Shown here piece after piece: positions 49,011 through 56,242 of a DNA stretch of 56,242 bases. The DNA lies in assembly GCF_002198095.1 (NCBI RefSeq), contig NZ_NHMK01000027.1:1-56242 (forward strand). Reading direction: 5' to 3'. How positions within the stretch are numbered: position 1 is the stretch's first letter; every line of letters starts with the position of its first letter. The notes beneath the pieces are model-generated. The model did not search any database and was not told the DNA's origin. It saw only the letters and a list, made by a program, of their open reading frames with translations. The position numbers and the translations under genes are program-made. The DNA comes from Deinococcus indicus. GTDB lineage: Bacteria > Deinococcota > Deinococci > Deinococcales > Deinococcaceae.

Positions 49011-49765
49011 AGCTCACCAGCCTACCGATGTTATTGGTAGTCCGTTGACTGGCCGAAAGCGCACACTGGGTCATGACCCAGGATCGCGTGGTGCCTGATC
49101 CACTGGACGCCTACTGCACCCAGTTGGATCATGTGTTTCATCGGCCCACGCAGCGCGAAGCGCTGCGCCTGTACCTGCAAGGACTTCTCCTCGGTACCGA
49201 GCGACACAAAACAGCGACGGGCATCGCCCATACAGCCCCAGGGAAGGCCGGAAGCCAGCACAAAGCAGCTCAGCGACTGCAATGGTTCCTGTCCGAAAGC
49301 ACCTGGAATCCGGATGAGCTCCATCAAGCTCGTCTGGAGCTCATGCGTCGCGGATCGGCAACGGCACCCTCAGCTGATGCTGTTCTGGTCATCGATGAGA
49401 CGGGTGACCGGAAGTACGGAACCCACACCGCCCATGTCGGGCGGCAGTATCTGGGCAGCCTGGGCAAAGTCGACTCGGGCATCGTCTCTGTACACGTGCT
49501 GTATGACACGCCGCAGGCCTATTTCCCTCTGCAATTGCGTCCCTACACGCCCGCGCATCACTTCCCGCGCAAGACCAATGATACGGACTCCGATTAAATA
49601 GATTATGATCAGTGCATCAAACAGATCCCTCTGACCGCCCCTCTCGCGCATGACGCTGACACCTTCTGGCATCTCTACCGAGCCAGCACCTGTGCCGTCG
49701 AACGACGCAGAGCCCAACTCTTCGCCCTCCTCGCAGAAGGACGCCCTGTACCTGAGATCCTTCAG

Positions 49766-50113
49766 GTGACCCGGTACAACCGGGTCACCGTCTACGGACT
49801 GGTCAAGCGCTACCGCCAACAGGGGCTCGCTGGCCTCCGTGACGCGCGTCACGTCAACCAGGGCGCCCCCCGCCTCCTGACTGTCGAGCAACAACAGACT
49901 CTGGCCGCCCGACTGCACGCTGACTTCGAGCAGGGCATCGTCTGGTCCGGTAAAGACGTTCAAGACTGGCTTCAGCAGCAGTACGGAATGTCCGTCCATC
50001 TCGGGCGCACCTATGAATTCCTACGGGCGGCGGGCTTCACGCCTCAACGCCCTCGACCCCGGCACATTGGCGGCGATGAGGCCGCAAAGGAAGCGTTCAA
50101 AACAAAGTCCTGA
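49766..50113 (+). CDS. IS630-type transposase OrfA (HTH part)
   Basis: 115 residues from GTG 49766. The reading frame with family-like sequence (FWHLYRASTCAVERRRAQLFALLAEG) extends upstream to about 49610 without an ATG. The HTH region VTRYNRVTVYGLVKRYRQQG and the winged-helix part SGKDVQDWLQQQYGMSV bind the IS ends. The stop lies just after TTC AAA ACA AAG (50096-50107), where a -1 shift would lead into OrfB. Confidence 0.65.
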   Translation: MTRYNRVTVYGLVKRYRQQGLAGLRDARHVNQGAPRLLTVEQQQTLAARLHADFEQGIVWSGKDVQDWLQQQYGMSVHLGRTYEFLRAAGFTPQRPRPRHIGGDEAAKEAFKTKS

Positions 50114-50166
50114 CCGAGACGCTCCGCCAGGCGGAGCGTCTCGTAGCGCGTGTCTCGCTGTGGTGC

Positions 50167-50676
50167 ATGGACGAACATCGAATCGGGCTCAAACCGATCC
50201 GGCGTTCCATGTGGGCGCCGACGGGGCAGCCGTTGACCTGCCCAGTTGCGCCTGGATACGAGTGGTTGTACGTGTACGCGTTTGTCAATCCGGAGAGTGG
50301 CGAGAGCTTGTTCTGGTTGATCCCGGTGGTGAACAAGCAGGCGTATGCGGCCGTCATGGCGGCGTTTGCGCAGAAGGTCGGCGCGGGCGCCGACCATCGG
50401 GTGTTGGTCGTTCAGGATGGGGCTGGTTTCCATGTGCCACCGGATGACGGGCATCCTGAGGGGATTCAGACCGTGACATTGCCGCCGTACTCGCCGGAAT
50501 TGCAGCCGGCGGAACGGCTCTGGGAGTTGACGGATGTGCCGATTGCGAATAGAGCGTTCAAGAGTATCAAGGAGGTGGAGGCAGCCCTCTCGGATCGCTG
50601 CGTCTGGTTGGAAGGTCAACCTGATCTGGTCACTCGGTACACGCTCTTTCACTGGTGGCCCTTGTTGGCTAATTAA
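50167..50676 (+). CDS. IS630-type transposase OrfB (DDE part)
   Basis: The 169-residue catalytic part has LWCMDEHRIGLKP (first Asp, partly upstream of the ATG), VLVVQDGAGFHVP (second Asp) and TVTLPPYSPELQPAERLWE (Glu), the Tc1/IS630 pattern. Its frame is open from about 50104, so it is probably made by a -1 frameshift from OrfA. No internal defect is seen. Confidence 0.8.
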   Translation: MDEHRIGLKPIRRSMWAPTGQPLTCPVAPGYEWLYVYAFVNPESGESLFWLIPVVNKQAYAAVMAAFAQKVGAGADHRVLVVQDGAGFHVPPDDGHPEGIQTVTLPPYSPELQPAERLWELTDVPIANRAFKSIKEVEAALSDRCVWLEGQPDLVTRYTLFHWWPLLAN

Positions 50677-51657
50677 TCGGAGTCCGTATGACCCGGCTTT
50701 TCGCACCAAGCCTCAACTGGCGGTGGAGTTGATTGAGGCTGTTCGGCATGATTGGCCGTACCGCGCGGTCGTGGCGGATTGCCTGTATGGGCGGAACGAG
50801 CTGTTCGTGAAGTCACTGCTCACCTCTGCGATCCCATTTGTGCTGTCTTTGCCGAGTTCGTATGCGTGGTGGCATAAGCAGGGTCAACCTGGAGGGGTGG
50901 AAGACTTGGCGCTGCGGGCAGTGCCAACCGACTGGCAGCCGTTCAAGAGGACGTTCGCTGACGGTACAGAACGCGTGTTCTGGCGGGCAGAAGTGAGCGG
51001 TGGGCCGTACGGGCCTGGACGCGCTCTTCGCCTGATTGTGGTGACGCCTGACCCAGTCAAACTGCCGCATGAGACGACGGAATACCTCATCACCAATTTT
51101 CGGGAGAGCGAGAAGGACAGGTCACCGGGACGCGTCCCGGTGCCTCCGGCGGCCTCACTGGAGGTGGCACTGCTGTATGCCCGGCGCCCCCGGATTGAGC
51201 AGGCGTACCGAGAGGTGAAACAGCATCTGGGGTGGACGCACTGTCAGGCCCGGTCAGACATGGCTCTTCGCCGACATTGGAGTCTGGTGTGCGCAGCGTT
51301 TTGCTTTTTGCACTGGTGGAACGAGCACACACCTCGGGGCGAAGGTGAGACATCTCAGCGGGCGGATGCACGGCATCCGCCCAAGTGGAGCACGCTGCTG
51401 CATCAGGTGCGATTGTGGTTGGAGCCGTTCGTCTGGGTGTGGCAAGCCTGGCGGGCCTTTTCCACGGAGCGACCACCTCGGCCACTCTTCCTGTTGCTGG
51501 ATCGGGTCGGCCAGGGTCGACCACTCCCGATGTATGTAGCCTGAATACCGTCTAGGACAGCAAACTTTGCCCGAGTCAACGGACTACCACTAATCGCATA
51601 GTGGCAACATCTTACCAGTATCTTGAGATTTCTTTGTGGAGGACAGTACAGAGCACG

Positions 51658-51681
51658 AAAAAAGGCCCCACAGCGGGGCCT
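51658..51681 (-). terminator. Hairpin terminator after the CAP-domain gene
   Basis: AGGCCCC-n5-GGGGCCT stem followed by six T on the minus strand, 15 bases after the CAP-domain stop. A standard intrinsic terminator. Confidence 0.85.
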
Positions 51682-51695
51682 CGAGCACGCACCTC

Positions 51696-52439
51696 TCAAT
51701 AGAACATCATGGTCCAGCTGTGACCCCAGCGATTGGCGGCGGTGTTCGGCTGAACGTAGTAGTGCCCAGCTCCCATATGTTTCGCCTGTTCATACATCAG
51801 CACCGCGCAGTGGCCCGGGCTAGCCATCCAATCTCGCAAGATGGCAACCGCATTCGAACGTGACATGCCTGTTCCCACGATTTCCCCCGGCTTCAATTTG
51901 GGAGGAATGAGATTGTGGTCGATATATGCCCGATCAAAGCGCTCTTGAACCGTGCCGCCATAATAGAAGGGCGATTCAGTTTGTAGCTCTACGTGTCCGT
52001 CGTAACCAACTTCTGACAAGTAAGTGCTGTGCTTACGCGCTGCATAAGACAGCAGCCCGTGGAACCTGAGGGGCTGGAGGGTATCCTTATTGAAAATGCC
52101 GTCCACACAGGTGTTTGCCGTGAAGTCCTGGCCGTTGACTGTGCCTTTGGTGCGCAGCTCGTTGGTCAGGGTCAGTAGTTCGATTTCCTCGGCGTTCGGG
52201 CTGATGCGGACGGTGCCGGTCACAGTCCCGTCACCGCTGCCAACAGTTGCGCCAACCGCCGGAATAAATACTGTTGTCGGCGTAGGCGTGGGCGGCGTGG
52301 GTTCCGGAGTAGGTGGGGGCGTTGGTGTGCTGGGTTCAGGAATCGTTGTGTTGGGTGGTGTTGGAGTCGTAGGGGTGGTACCTCCACAGGAGGCAAGCAG
52401 AGCGCTCAGCACGAGGAGGGATGCAGCAAAACGTTTCAT
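51696..52439 (-). CDS. CAP/SCP-domain lipoprotein
   Basis: A 247-residue protein. Lipoprotein signal (ASLLVLSALLASCGGT), then a Thr/Pro linker, and a CAP domain with LLTLTNELRTKG, LRFHGLLSYAARKHSTYLSE, FDRAYIDHNLIP, AVAILRDWMASPGHCAVLM and AGHYYVQPN. The H and E residues of the CAP cavity seem present (HSTYLSEVGYDGHVE). Secreted CAP proteins of bacteria are mostly uncharacterised. ATG 52439. TTGACA at 52579-52584 on the minus strand is a possible -35. Confidence 0.75.
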   Translation of the reverse strand: MKRFAASLLVLSALLASCGGTTPTTPTPPNTTIPEPSTPTPPPTPEPTPPTPTPTTVFIPAVGATVGSGDGTVTGTVRISPNAEEIELLTLTNELRTKGTVNGQDFTANTCVDGIFNKDTLQPLRFHGLLSYAARKHSTYLSEVGYDGHVELQTESPFYYGGTVQERFDRAYIDHNLIPPKLKPGEIVGTGMSRSNAVAILRDWMASPGHCAVLMYEQAKHMGAGHYYVQPNTAANRWGHSWTMMFY

Positions 52440-52603
52440 GGTTGCTCCTAGTGGCGGACGTGGCGCCTGAGCGTGACGGAAAGAAAGGGGAGGACCTGGC
52501 GGTACTCGCGTTTGGGCGTCGTGGGCCACTGGAGTGCCAGCCAAGTCCTCTCTCTTAAAGAGCAATACCGCGCGCCCTTGTCAAGCAGTTGTGGTGATCA
52601 GTG

Positions 52604-54373
52604 TTAAAAACCGCACGATCCCTCGCCGTGCCCGTCATAGAAGCACTGGGGTGGGCCGCCGCCACCGCCACCCCCACCCCCGCCACCGGAAGGAGGCGGT
52701 TCCGCAGGGGGTGGTGGTTCGGTAGGGGGCGGGGGCGCAGGAGGTGGTGGCTCGGTAGGGGGCGGGGGCGCAGGAGGAGTTGGGGTGCTTGGGTCGGTGT
52801 TCACGGGCGGTTCGGGTGGTGTGCTGGAGTCGGCGTAGGCGATCGTGACTCCGCGCGTGCTGCCCGCTGTGAGGGTCACCGTGGCGGAGTTCGACATGAA
52901 TGACCCCCATGCCGTCCCAATGACGACGTACGTGCCTGGAGCGAGCGACGAAAAAGTCGATGTGCCGTTGCCGAGCACCCGCGTGCTGGTGCCGCCATCC
53001 GAGACGTTATTGAGGGTGATGGGGGAGGTCGCGCCAGATGGCAGGCCAGTGACCGTCACGTTCAGCGTGGCGATTGCAGGTGCGGTGTAGTTCACGGTGA
53101 GCGTGACATTGCCGTTATTGGTGACGGTGATTGAGAAGGGGACGGTCGGTGTGTAGGTGACGCCGCTGATGGTGACGGCGGGTGCGGACACGCTGTACGT
53201 TCCGGCGGCGACATCAACGGCCCTGCTGCCGTTCGAGACGCTGATGGTCTGTGCGTCCGGCCCGGTCAGGGTGATGGTGCCCTGACCGCCGGTGGGGAGG
53301 CCAGTGACGTTGGCGGTGATGGTGCCCCGGGCTTCGCGGTACGTGGTGGCCATGTAGATCTGGCCCCAGGTGTTCAGGAGCGTGGCGGGTGACCCGCGGA
53401 CTTCTGGAACGTACGTGCGGCCGCCCGCGCTGACCTGCTGGGCGGTCATGCTGTACGTGCCGCGCTGGACGGGCTGGTAACTCCGGCTGGATGTGGGGCG
53501 CTGCCCGTTGACGGCGGCGTCCGGGCCGCTCAGGCTCACGTCGGGTGTGGCGCCGGTGGGGAGGCCGGAGATGGTGACGTTCAGGCGGCCTTCGTTTGGG
53601 GTGATGGCGGCTGATTCGGCGCATCCCAGCATGCGGCGGATCCTAGACATCTGGAGGGGCACAGCGGCTGCGCGATCAGCTCGGGGATCGACACTGACGG
53701 GCACGAGGCCGACGAGTGTGCCGGCGGCCACGCGGTTCGCAGGGGCGCCAGCTGGGTCGCGGATGAGGCTGCCGGACGGCGTCTCGTACAGGTACGAGAA
53801 TGAGACGCCCTCACTGCTGCCCAGGCTGGTCGTGACACCGTTGGTAGTGCGGCGGATGGCGCCATCCTGGAGGGCCAGGGTGAGGGTGCGAGCCGGGTAG
53901 GCCGTGACGGTGCCAGTCGTCGGCAGGCCCAGCTGACAGTCGAGGGTGAACATCCCCGTGCTCGGCACGGCCGTCACGGACACGACCTTGCTGATGCCGG
54001 ATGAGGTGACGAGCAGGACCTGACTGCCTACGGTGGCCCGCAGGCCGGGCACGTAGATGGTCGAGGCCGTGGCGAAGTCGCGCTGGAGGGGCACGGTGGT
54101 TGGAGTGCCCGTCGTGAACACGGCGGTGAGTGTGGAACTGGTGCCCGTGGTGAAGCCGGCGAAGCCCCCGTCGTTGAATTGCTCGACGAGGATCTGGGTG
54201 ACGGCACTCACGCGGGTCGTGGCGCGCACTGTTTGGGCCTGTTCGGCGGAGGCACTGGTCGCGCGGGGGACGATGGCGACGACGAATCCGACGACCAGGA
54301 CAGCGACCGTGACGGCAACCAGAACTTCAATGAGGGTGAAGCCGCGTGTGGGTGGGGGTGTGGGTTTGATCAT
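52604..54373 (-). CDS. Large modular prepilin-like protein
   Basis: A 589-residue protein. Prepilin start PPTRGFTLIEVLVAVTVAVLV with Glu5 present. After the pilin-like part come three related beta domains, each with a VTGLPTG-type motif (NVTISGLPTGATPDVSLSGP, ANVTGLPTGGQGTITLTGP, NVTVTGLPSGATSPITL). A Pro-rich repeat (PPPPTEPPPPAP) and a poly-Gly run of 11 lead to a Cys-containing tip (PPQCFYDGHGEGSCGF). The architecture suggests a tip adhesin-like minor pilin. ATG 54373 overlaps a run of GGAG sequence upstream. Confidence 0.7.
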   Translation of the reverse strand: MIKPTPPPTRGFTLIEVLVAVTVAVLVVGFVVAIVPRATSASAEQAQTVRATTRVSAVTQILVEQFNDGGFAGFTTGTSSTLTAVFTTGTPTTVPLQRDFATASTIYVPGLRATVGSQVLLVTSSGISKVVSVTAVPSTGMFTLDCQLGLPTTGTVTAYPARTLTLALQDGAIRRTTNGVTTSLGSSEGVSFSYLYETPSGSLIRDPAGAPANRVAAGTLVGLVPVSVDPRADRAAAVPLQMSRIRRMLGCAESAAITPNEGRLNVTISGLPTGATPDVSLSGPDAAVNGQRPTSSRSYQPVQRGTYSMTAQQVSAGGRTYVPEVRGSPATLLNTWGQIYMATTYREARGTITANVTGLPTGGQGTITLTGPDAQTISVSNGSRAVDVAAGTYSVSAPAVTISGVTYTPTVPFSITVTNNGNVTLTVNYTAPAIATLNVTVTGLPSGATSPITLNNVSDGGTSTRVLGNGTSTFSSLAPGTYVVIGTAWGSFMSNSATVTLTAGSTRGVTIAYADSSTPPEPPVNTDPSTPTPPAPPPPTEPPPPAPPPPTEPPPPAEPPPSGGGGGGGGGGGPPQCFYDGHGEGSCGF

Positions 54374-54467
54374 GATGACTCCTCAGGTGGTGTGATGGGG
54401 GCCGGATGGTGGCTGGGGGGACCAGTGGTGAAGGGTGGAACCCGGCGGTGCCGGGGGTACAGGTGGA

Positions 54468-54866
54468 TCACGGCGTGCCGCCTGGGACAGTGACGACCTC
54501 GCTGATAGCGATGCCGGGTCCCCGAATGGAAATCCGGACTCGGGGTGGGTTGCCGCCTTGGGGAACGACATCACCGGTCAGGGCTGCTGAGAGATCGTTC
54601 CGTCGGCCCGCGCTCTGGGCAAGTAGGCGGAGTTCGTCCGAGGTGAGGGTGCGGGCTTGGATGTACTGCGTGTTGCCACGCTGGGCGGCCTGAGCGGCGC
54701 CGTTCAGGGAATCGGCGGCAAAGCCTGCAAGTTGCCCGGTTGAGACGACTCGAGCGGATTGTGCGGCTACTGCAGCGAACGCGGTCAGCGCAATGAGGAG
54801 GAGGAGGGTACCGACCAGGGCCTCGACGAGAGTCAGTCCGGACGTTCTGTGTGCGTGGAACCTCAT
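54468..54866 (-). CDS. Minor prepilin
   Basis: A 132-residue protein with TSGLTLVEALVGTLLLLIALTAF at the N-terminus, a class III signal with Glu5 (L-T-L-V-E). A helical stretch (ALSARVV...) and small beta part follow. It starts at ATG 54866, overlapping the upstream TGA by one base. Probably a GspI/PilV-type minor pilin. Confidence 0.75.
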   Translation of the reverse strand: MRFHAHRTSGLTLVEALVGTLLLLIALTAFAAVAAQSARVVSTGQLAGFAADSLNGAAQAAQRGNTQYIQARTLTSDELRLLAQSAGRRNDLSAALTGDVVPQGGNPPRVRISIRGPGIAISEVVTVPGGTP

Positions 54867-55258
54867 CAGCACATCCCAGCTGCACTGGTGCCGTACAGGG
54901 TCAGGCTGTACCGGCTGCACGTTCCGCTGGGCAATGTGAGGGTGACAGTGCCTGTCGTGGAGCCGCTGGGCTGGATGGTGATGGTGCCACCCGTCTGTGC
55001 CGGGGCGAACGAGACGTGCTCCGTCCCGTCGGCGGTGGTCACGGTGAGGTCCCGGGCCGCACCGGTGAGGGTGACGGTGGTGCGTTCGGCCATGGCCTGA
55101 CTGTGTGCGCTTTGCAGTGCACTCATGAACCGGTCGGGGAGGCCATCCAGGGTGACGTCCTGATCTTTGGGCATTGCTGCGATGCCAATCGCGGTGAGGA
55201 TAGCTGTGATCGCGATGACGACCAGGACCTCTGCCATGCTGAATCCGGTGCGGTTCAT
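54866..55258 (-). CDS. Minor prepilin
   Basis: A 130-residue protein. MNRTGFSMAEVLVVIAITAIL has a prepilin site (G/FSMAE) with Glu5. FMSALQSAHSQAMAERTTVT is the GspH/FimT-type helix, and Cys pairs lie near the C-terminus (SGTCSRYS, AAGMC). It overlaps its neighbours by ATGA and TGATG, so translation is coupled. Confidence 0.8.
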   Translation of the reverse strand: MNRTGFSMAEVLVVIAITAILTAIGIAAMPKDQDVTLDGLPDRFMSALQSAHSQAMAERTTVTLTGAARDLTVTTADGTEHVSFAPAQTGGTITIQPSGSTTGTVTLTLPSGTCSRYSLTLYGTSAAGMC

Positions 55259-55632
55259 GGGGTGCTCGCGGTGGAGCCATCGGCGAGGGTGACGGTGACC
55301 CGGTAGGTGCGTTGCGTTTCCGACACGGCGACGCAGGAGGTGCCGCGGGGGGCATCCGACCAGCCGTTTCCGCCGTTTGGGGTCGTGACGCCGCTCGCGG
55401 TGATGTCTCGGGCCGACGTGCAGTTCACGTTCCCCCAAGTAGCGGTGGTCCGCTGGGGATTGCCTGCCAGCGCCGTGTTCAATGCGAGGCGGACGGCCTG
55501 GGCGTGAAGGGTGGCGGCCCTGCGGTCCGTATCGTTGATCGTGCCGGCATAGCTGGGCAGGAGCAGGACGGCGAGGGCTGCGATGATGGCGATCACTACC
55601 AGCAGTTCAATGAGCGTGAATCCTTGGCGCAT
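55255..55632 (-). CDS. Type IV pilin-like protein
   Basis: A 125-residue protein with MRQGFTLIELLVVIAIIAALA, the canonical prepilin signal with Glu5. Two Cys residues (VNCTSARD, RGTSCVAV) may form the D-loop disulfide of type IV pilins. First gene of the four-pilin cluster, with ATG 55632 preceded by the promoter motif. No pilus ATPase, PilC or prepilin peptidase gene is in the window, so the host machinery must serve. Confidence 0.82.
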   Translation of the reverse strand: MRQGFTLIELLVVIAIIAALAVLLLPSYAGTINDTDRRAATLHAQAVRLALNTALAGNPQRTTATWGNVNCTSARDITASGVTTPNGGNGWSDAPRGTSCVAVSETQRTYRVTVTLADGSTASTP

Positions 55633-55661
55633 GCCCGCAGGGTGGGATGCGTAGGGGTGAC
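55633..55661 (-). promoter_or_regulatory. GTCACCCC promoter-like motif
   Basis: GTCACCCC begins exactly 29 bases before the ATG at 55632, with CACCCT at -12 to -7. Confidence 0.6.
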
Positions 55662-55851
55662 CGCATCGTTGCCCCCGTAGGGGGGGAGGGGGTATCAGGG
55701 TCAGACCGCAGCGCAGAGCCCTCTCCGGCAGGGACTGTGCGACTGATTGAACGTGTGGTTGGCGGCTCCAGAGAGCCTGCGGGACTGTCCCCAGAAGCCA
55801 GTGTCACTGACTGGCCATTCCCCCCCCTTTCTGGATGAAGTTTTCTTAGTC

Positions 55852-55885
55852 TTTAAAAGCTTTTAAAAACATAAGAAGATCTTCT
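55852..55885 (+). other. AT-rich palindromes beside the iterons
   Basis: Perfect palindromes TTTAAAAGCTTTTAAA (55852-55867) and AGAAGATCTTCT (55874-55885) lie in an AT-rich stretch next to the iteron array. This resembles the DNA-unwinding part of an iteron origin. Confidence 0.55.
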
Positions 55886-55935
55886 TCTAGCGATCGAGAA
55901 AAATTCCTTGTGGGACATCGAAAGCGGGTTCTTTT

Positions 55936-56190
55936 CACCCAAAGAGTCAGAGGTGATCCACCCAAAGAGTCAGAGGTGAACTCCGGAAATTCACCCAAAG
56001 AGTCAGAGACCCTCGGTTCGAGCCTCACTCAAAGAGTCAGAGGTGATCCACCCAAAGAGTCAGAGGTGAACTCCGGAAATTCACCCAAAGAGTCAGAGAC
56101 CCTCGGTTCGAGCCTCACTCAAAGAGTCAGAGGTGATCCACCCAAAGAGTCAGAGGTGAACTCCGGAAATTCACCCAAAGAGTCAGAGGT
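55936..56190 (+). repeat. Nine iterons in a 90-bp higher-order repeat
   Basis: The core CACCCAAAGAGTCAGAGG occurs at 55936, 55959, 55992, 56026, 56049, 56082, 56116, 56139 and 56172, all in the same direction. The spacing is 23, 33 and 34 bp, repeating as a 90-bp unit nearly three times. The third member of each complete unit is followed by a CCTCGGTTCGAGCC linker. A tenth, broken copy starts near 56191. Such arrays bind a replication initiator, whose gene may lie beyond the window's right edge. Confidence 0.82.
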
Positions 56191-56202
56191 CATTCAAAGA
56201 AA

Positions 56203-56226
56203 AAACGGAGGGAATTCCCTCCGTTT
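56203..56226. terminator. Perfect 24-bp palindromic hairpin
   Basis: AAACGGAGGGAA pairs perfectly with TTCCCTCCGTTT. With flanking A and T runs it can stop transcription in either direction, separating the iterons from whatever lies to the right. Confidence 0.7.
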
Positions 56227-56242
56227 CTGGTGCCGTATATCA

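Larger units (their letters stand above)
49582..50688 (+). mobile_element. IS630-type insertion sequence
   Basis: Perfect 16-bp terminal inverted repeats TACGGACTCCGATTAA (49582-49597, complement 50673-50688). TGA flanks both sides (49579-49581 and 50689-50691). IS630 elements normally duplicate TA; here TGA is seen by comparison with the intact copy 1, where the site reads AATGACCCGG. Confidence 0.75.
49073..51544 (+). pseudogene. IS701-family transposase, disrupted by IS630
   Basis: The N-terminal part (49073 to about 49580) and the C-terminal part (about 50692-51544) match copy 1 almost residue for residue, with a few changes (for example SPGRVPVPP for SLGRVPVPP). The break falls after KTND, before the second catalytic Asp. 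The enzyme is inactive unless the insert is excised, but the ends could still be moved by copy 1. Confidence 0.85.
44279..51589. mobile_element. Composite transposon bounded by two inverted IS701-type copies
   Basis: Two inverted copies of the same IS form the ends, with their transposase 5' ends facing inward. The outer flanks are CTAA (44275-44278) and CTAA (51590-51593), a 4-bp duplication of the YTAR type known for IS701. The inner flanks are TTAT in both copies read outward from the transposase start. The interior (45724-49034) carries a DUF3560 fragment, exported protein genes and an IS6-type remnant. Confidence 0.75.
49035..51589 (+). mobile_element. IS701-type copy 2, interrupted
   Basis: The same IS as copy 1 in opposite orientation. 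Removing the IS630-type insertion and one 3-bp duplication gives exactly 1445 bp. The ends share TGGTAGTCCGTTGACT. Confidence 0.8.

Noticed and set aside
48240..49033. Terminal inverted repeats for the IS6-type element
   Set aside because: GGTTCTGGCAACTT near 48244 looks like an IS6 end, but no matching partner is found before the IS701 edge, so I did not mark element boundaries.
55846..56028. 60-codon frame across the iterons
   Set aside because: It is a translation of the tandem repeats and not a gene.

Overview
The window looks like a large conjugative plasmid, or plasmid-derived element, of a Deinococcus-type bacterium. The evidence is the high G+C content by eye, a two-OB-fold SSB ending in the DEDLPF tip, many genes that seem to start without a Shine-Dalgarno sequence (leaderless style), and IS families common in that genus. 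No rRNA or tRNA gene was seen. Family assignments were made by reading motifs; no database search was run.

Layout. 1-2455: nested insertion sequences (IS66 remnant, an IS3 element, an IS982-like element inserted at the IS3 end). 2541-4974: three degenerate type I-E CRISPR repeats downstream of a cas7e-cas5e-cas6e operon that lacks cas3, cas8e, cas11, cas1 and cas2. 5121-6986: small minus-strand genes; four start codons are each preceded, at exactly 11 nt, by the same GC-rich stem-loop. 7424-7709: six palindromic repeats in two 44-bp-phased triplets, followed by a DNA-binding protein gene. 9033-25633: a conjugation (type IV secretion) block with VirB2, B3, B4, VirB5/TrbJ-like, VirB6/TrbL-like, VirD4 and VirB10/TrbI-like proteins, plus a SpoIIIAA/Ycf45-type ATPase where VirB11 would be expected. 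No relaxase was recognised.

25802-29892: a three-gene unit with a 483-residue protein carrying a Gre-factor domain and a 667-residue protein with sigma-70-like signatures. 30279-36074: a replication block (primase-polymerase, SSB and uncharacterised partners). 36421-39060: a large STAND/MalT-like regulator. 39494-43470: secreted or surface proteins, including a frameshifted C39-like peptidase and a pilin-like protein. 43530-44274: a MazF/PemK toxin and an Xre-type antitoxin. 44279-51589: a composite transposon of two inverted IS701-type copies flanked by a CTAA target duplication; it separated the antitoxin gene from its original start codon. It carries a DUF3560 fragment, an M23 lipoprotein gene with an in-frame stop, an IS6-type transposase and, inside one copy, an IS630-type element. 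51696-55632: a CAP-domain lipoprotein and a cluster of four prepilin-like genes. 55852-56190: an AT-rich palindromic stretch and nine iterons in a 90-bp higher-order repeat, probably a replication origin.

A shared promoter-like motif (GTCACCCC about 29 nt before the start codon, with a YACnnT hexamer at -12) precedes ten genes spread across the secretion, pilus and DNA-binding modules. Together with the sigma-like and Gre-like genes it suggests, as inference only, that the plasmid may carry its own transcription programme.
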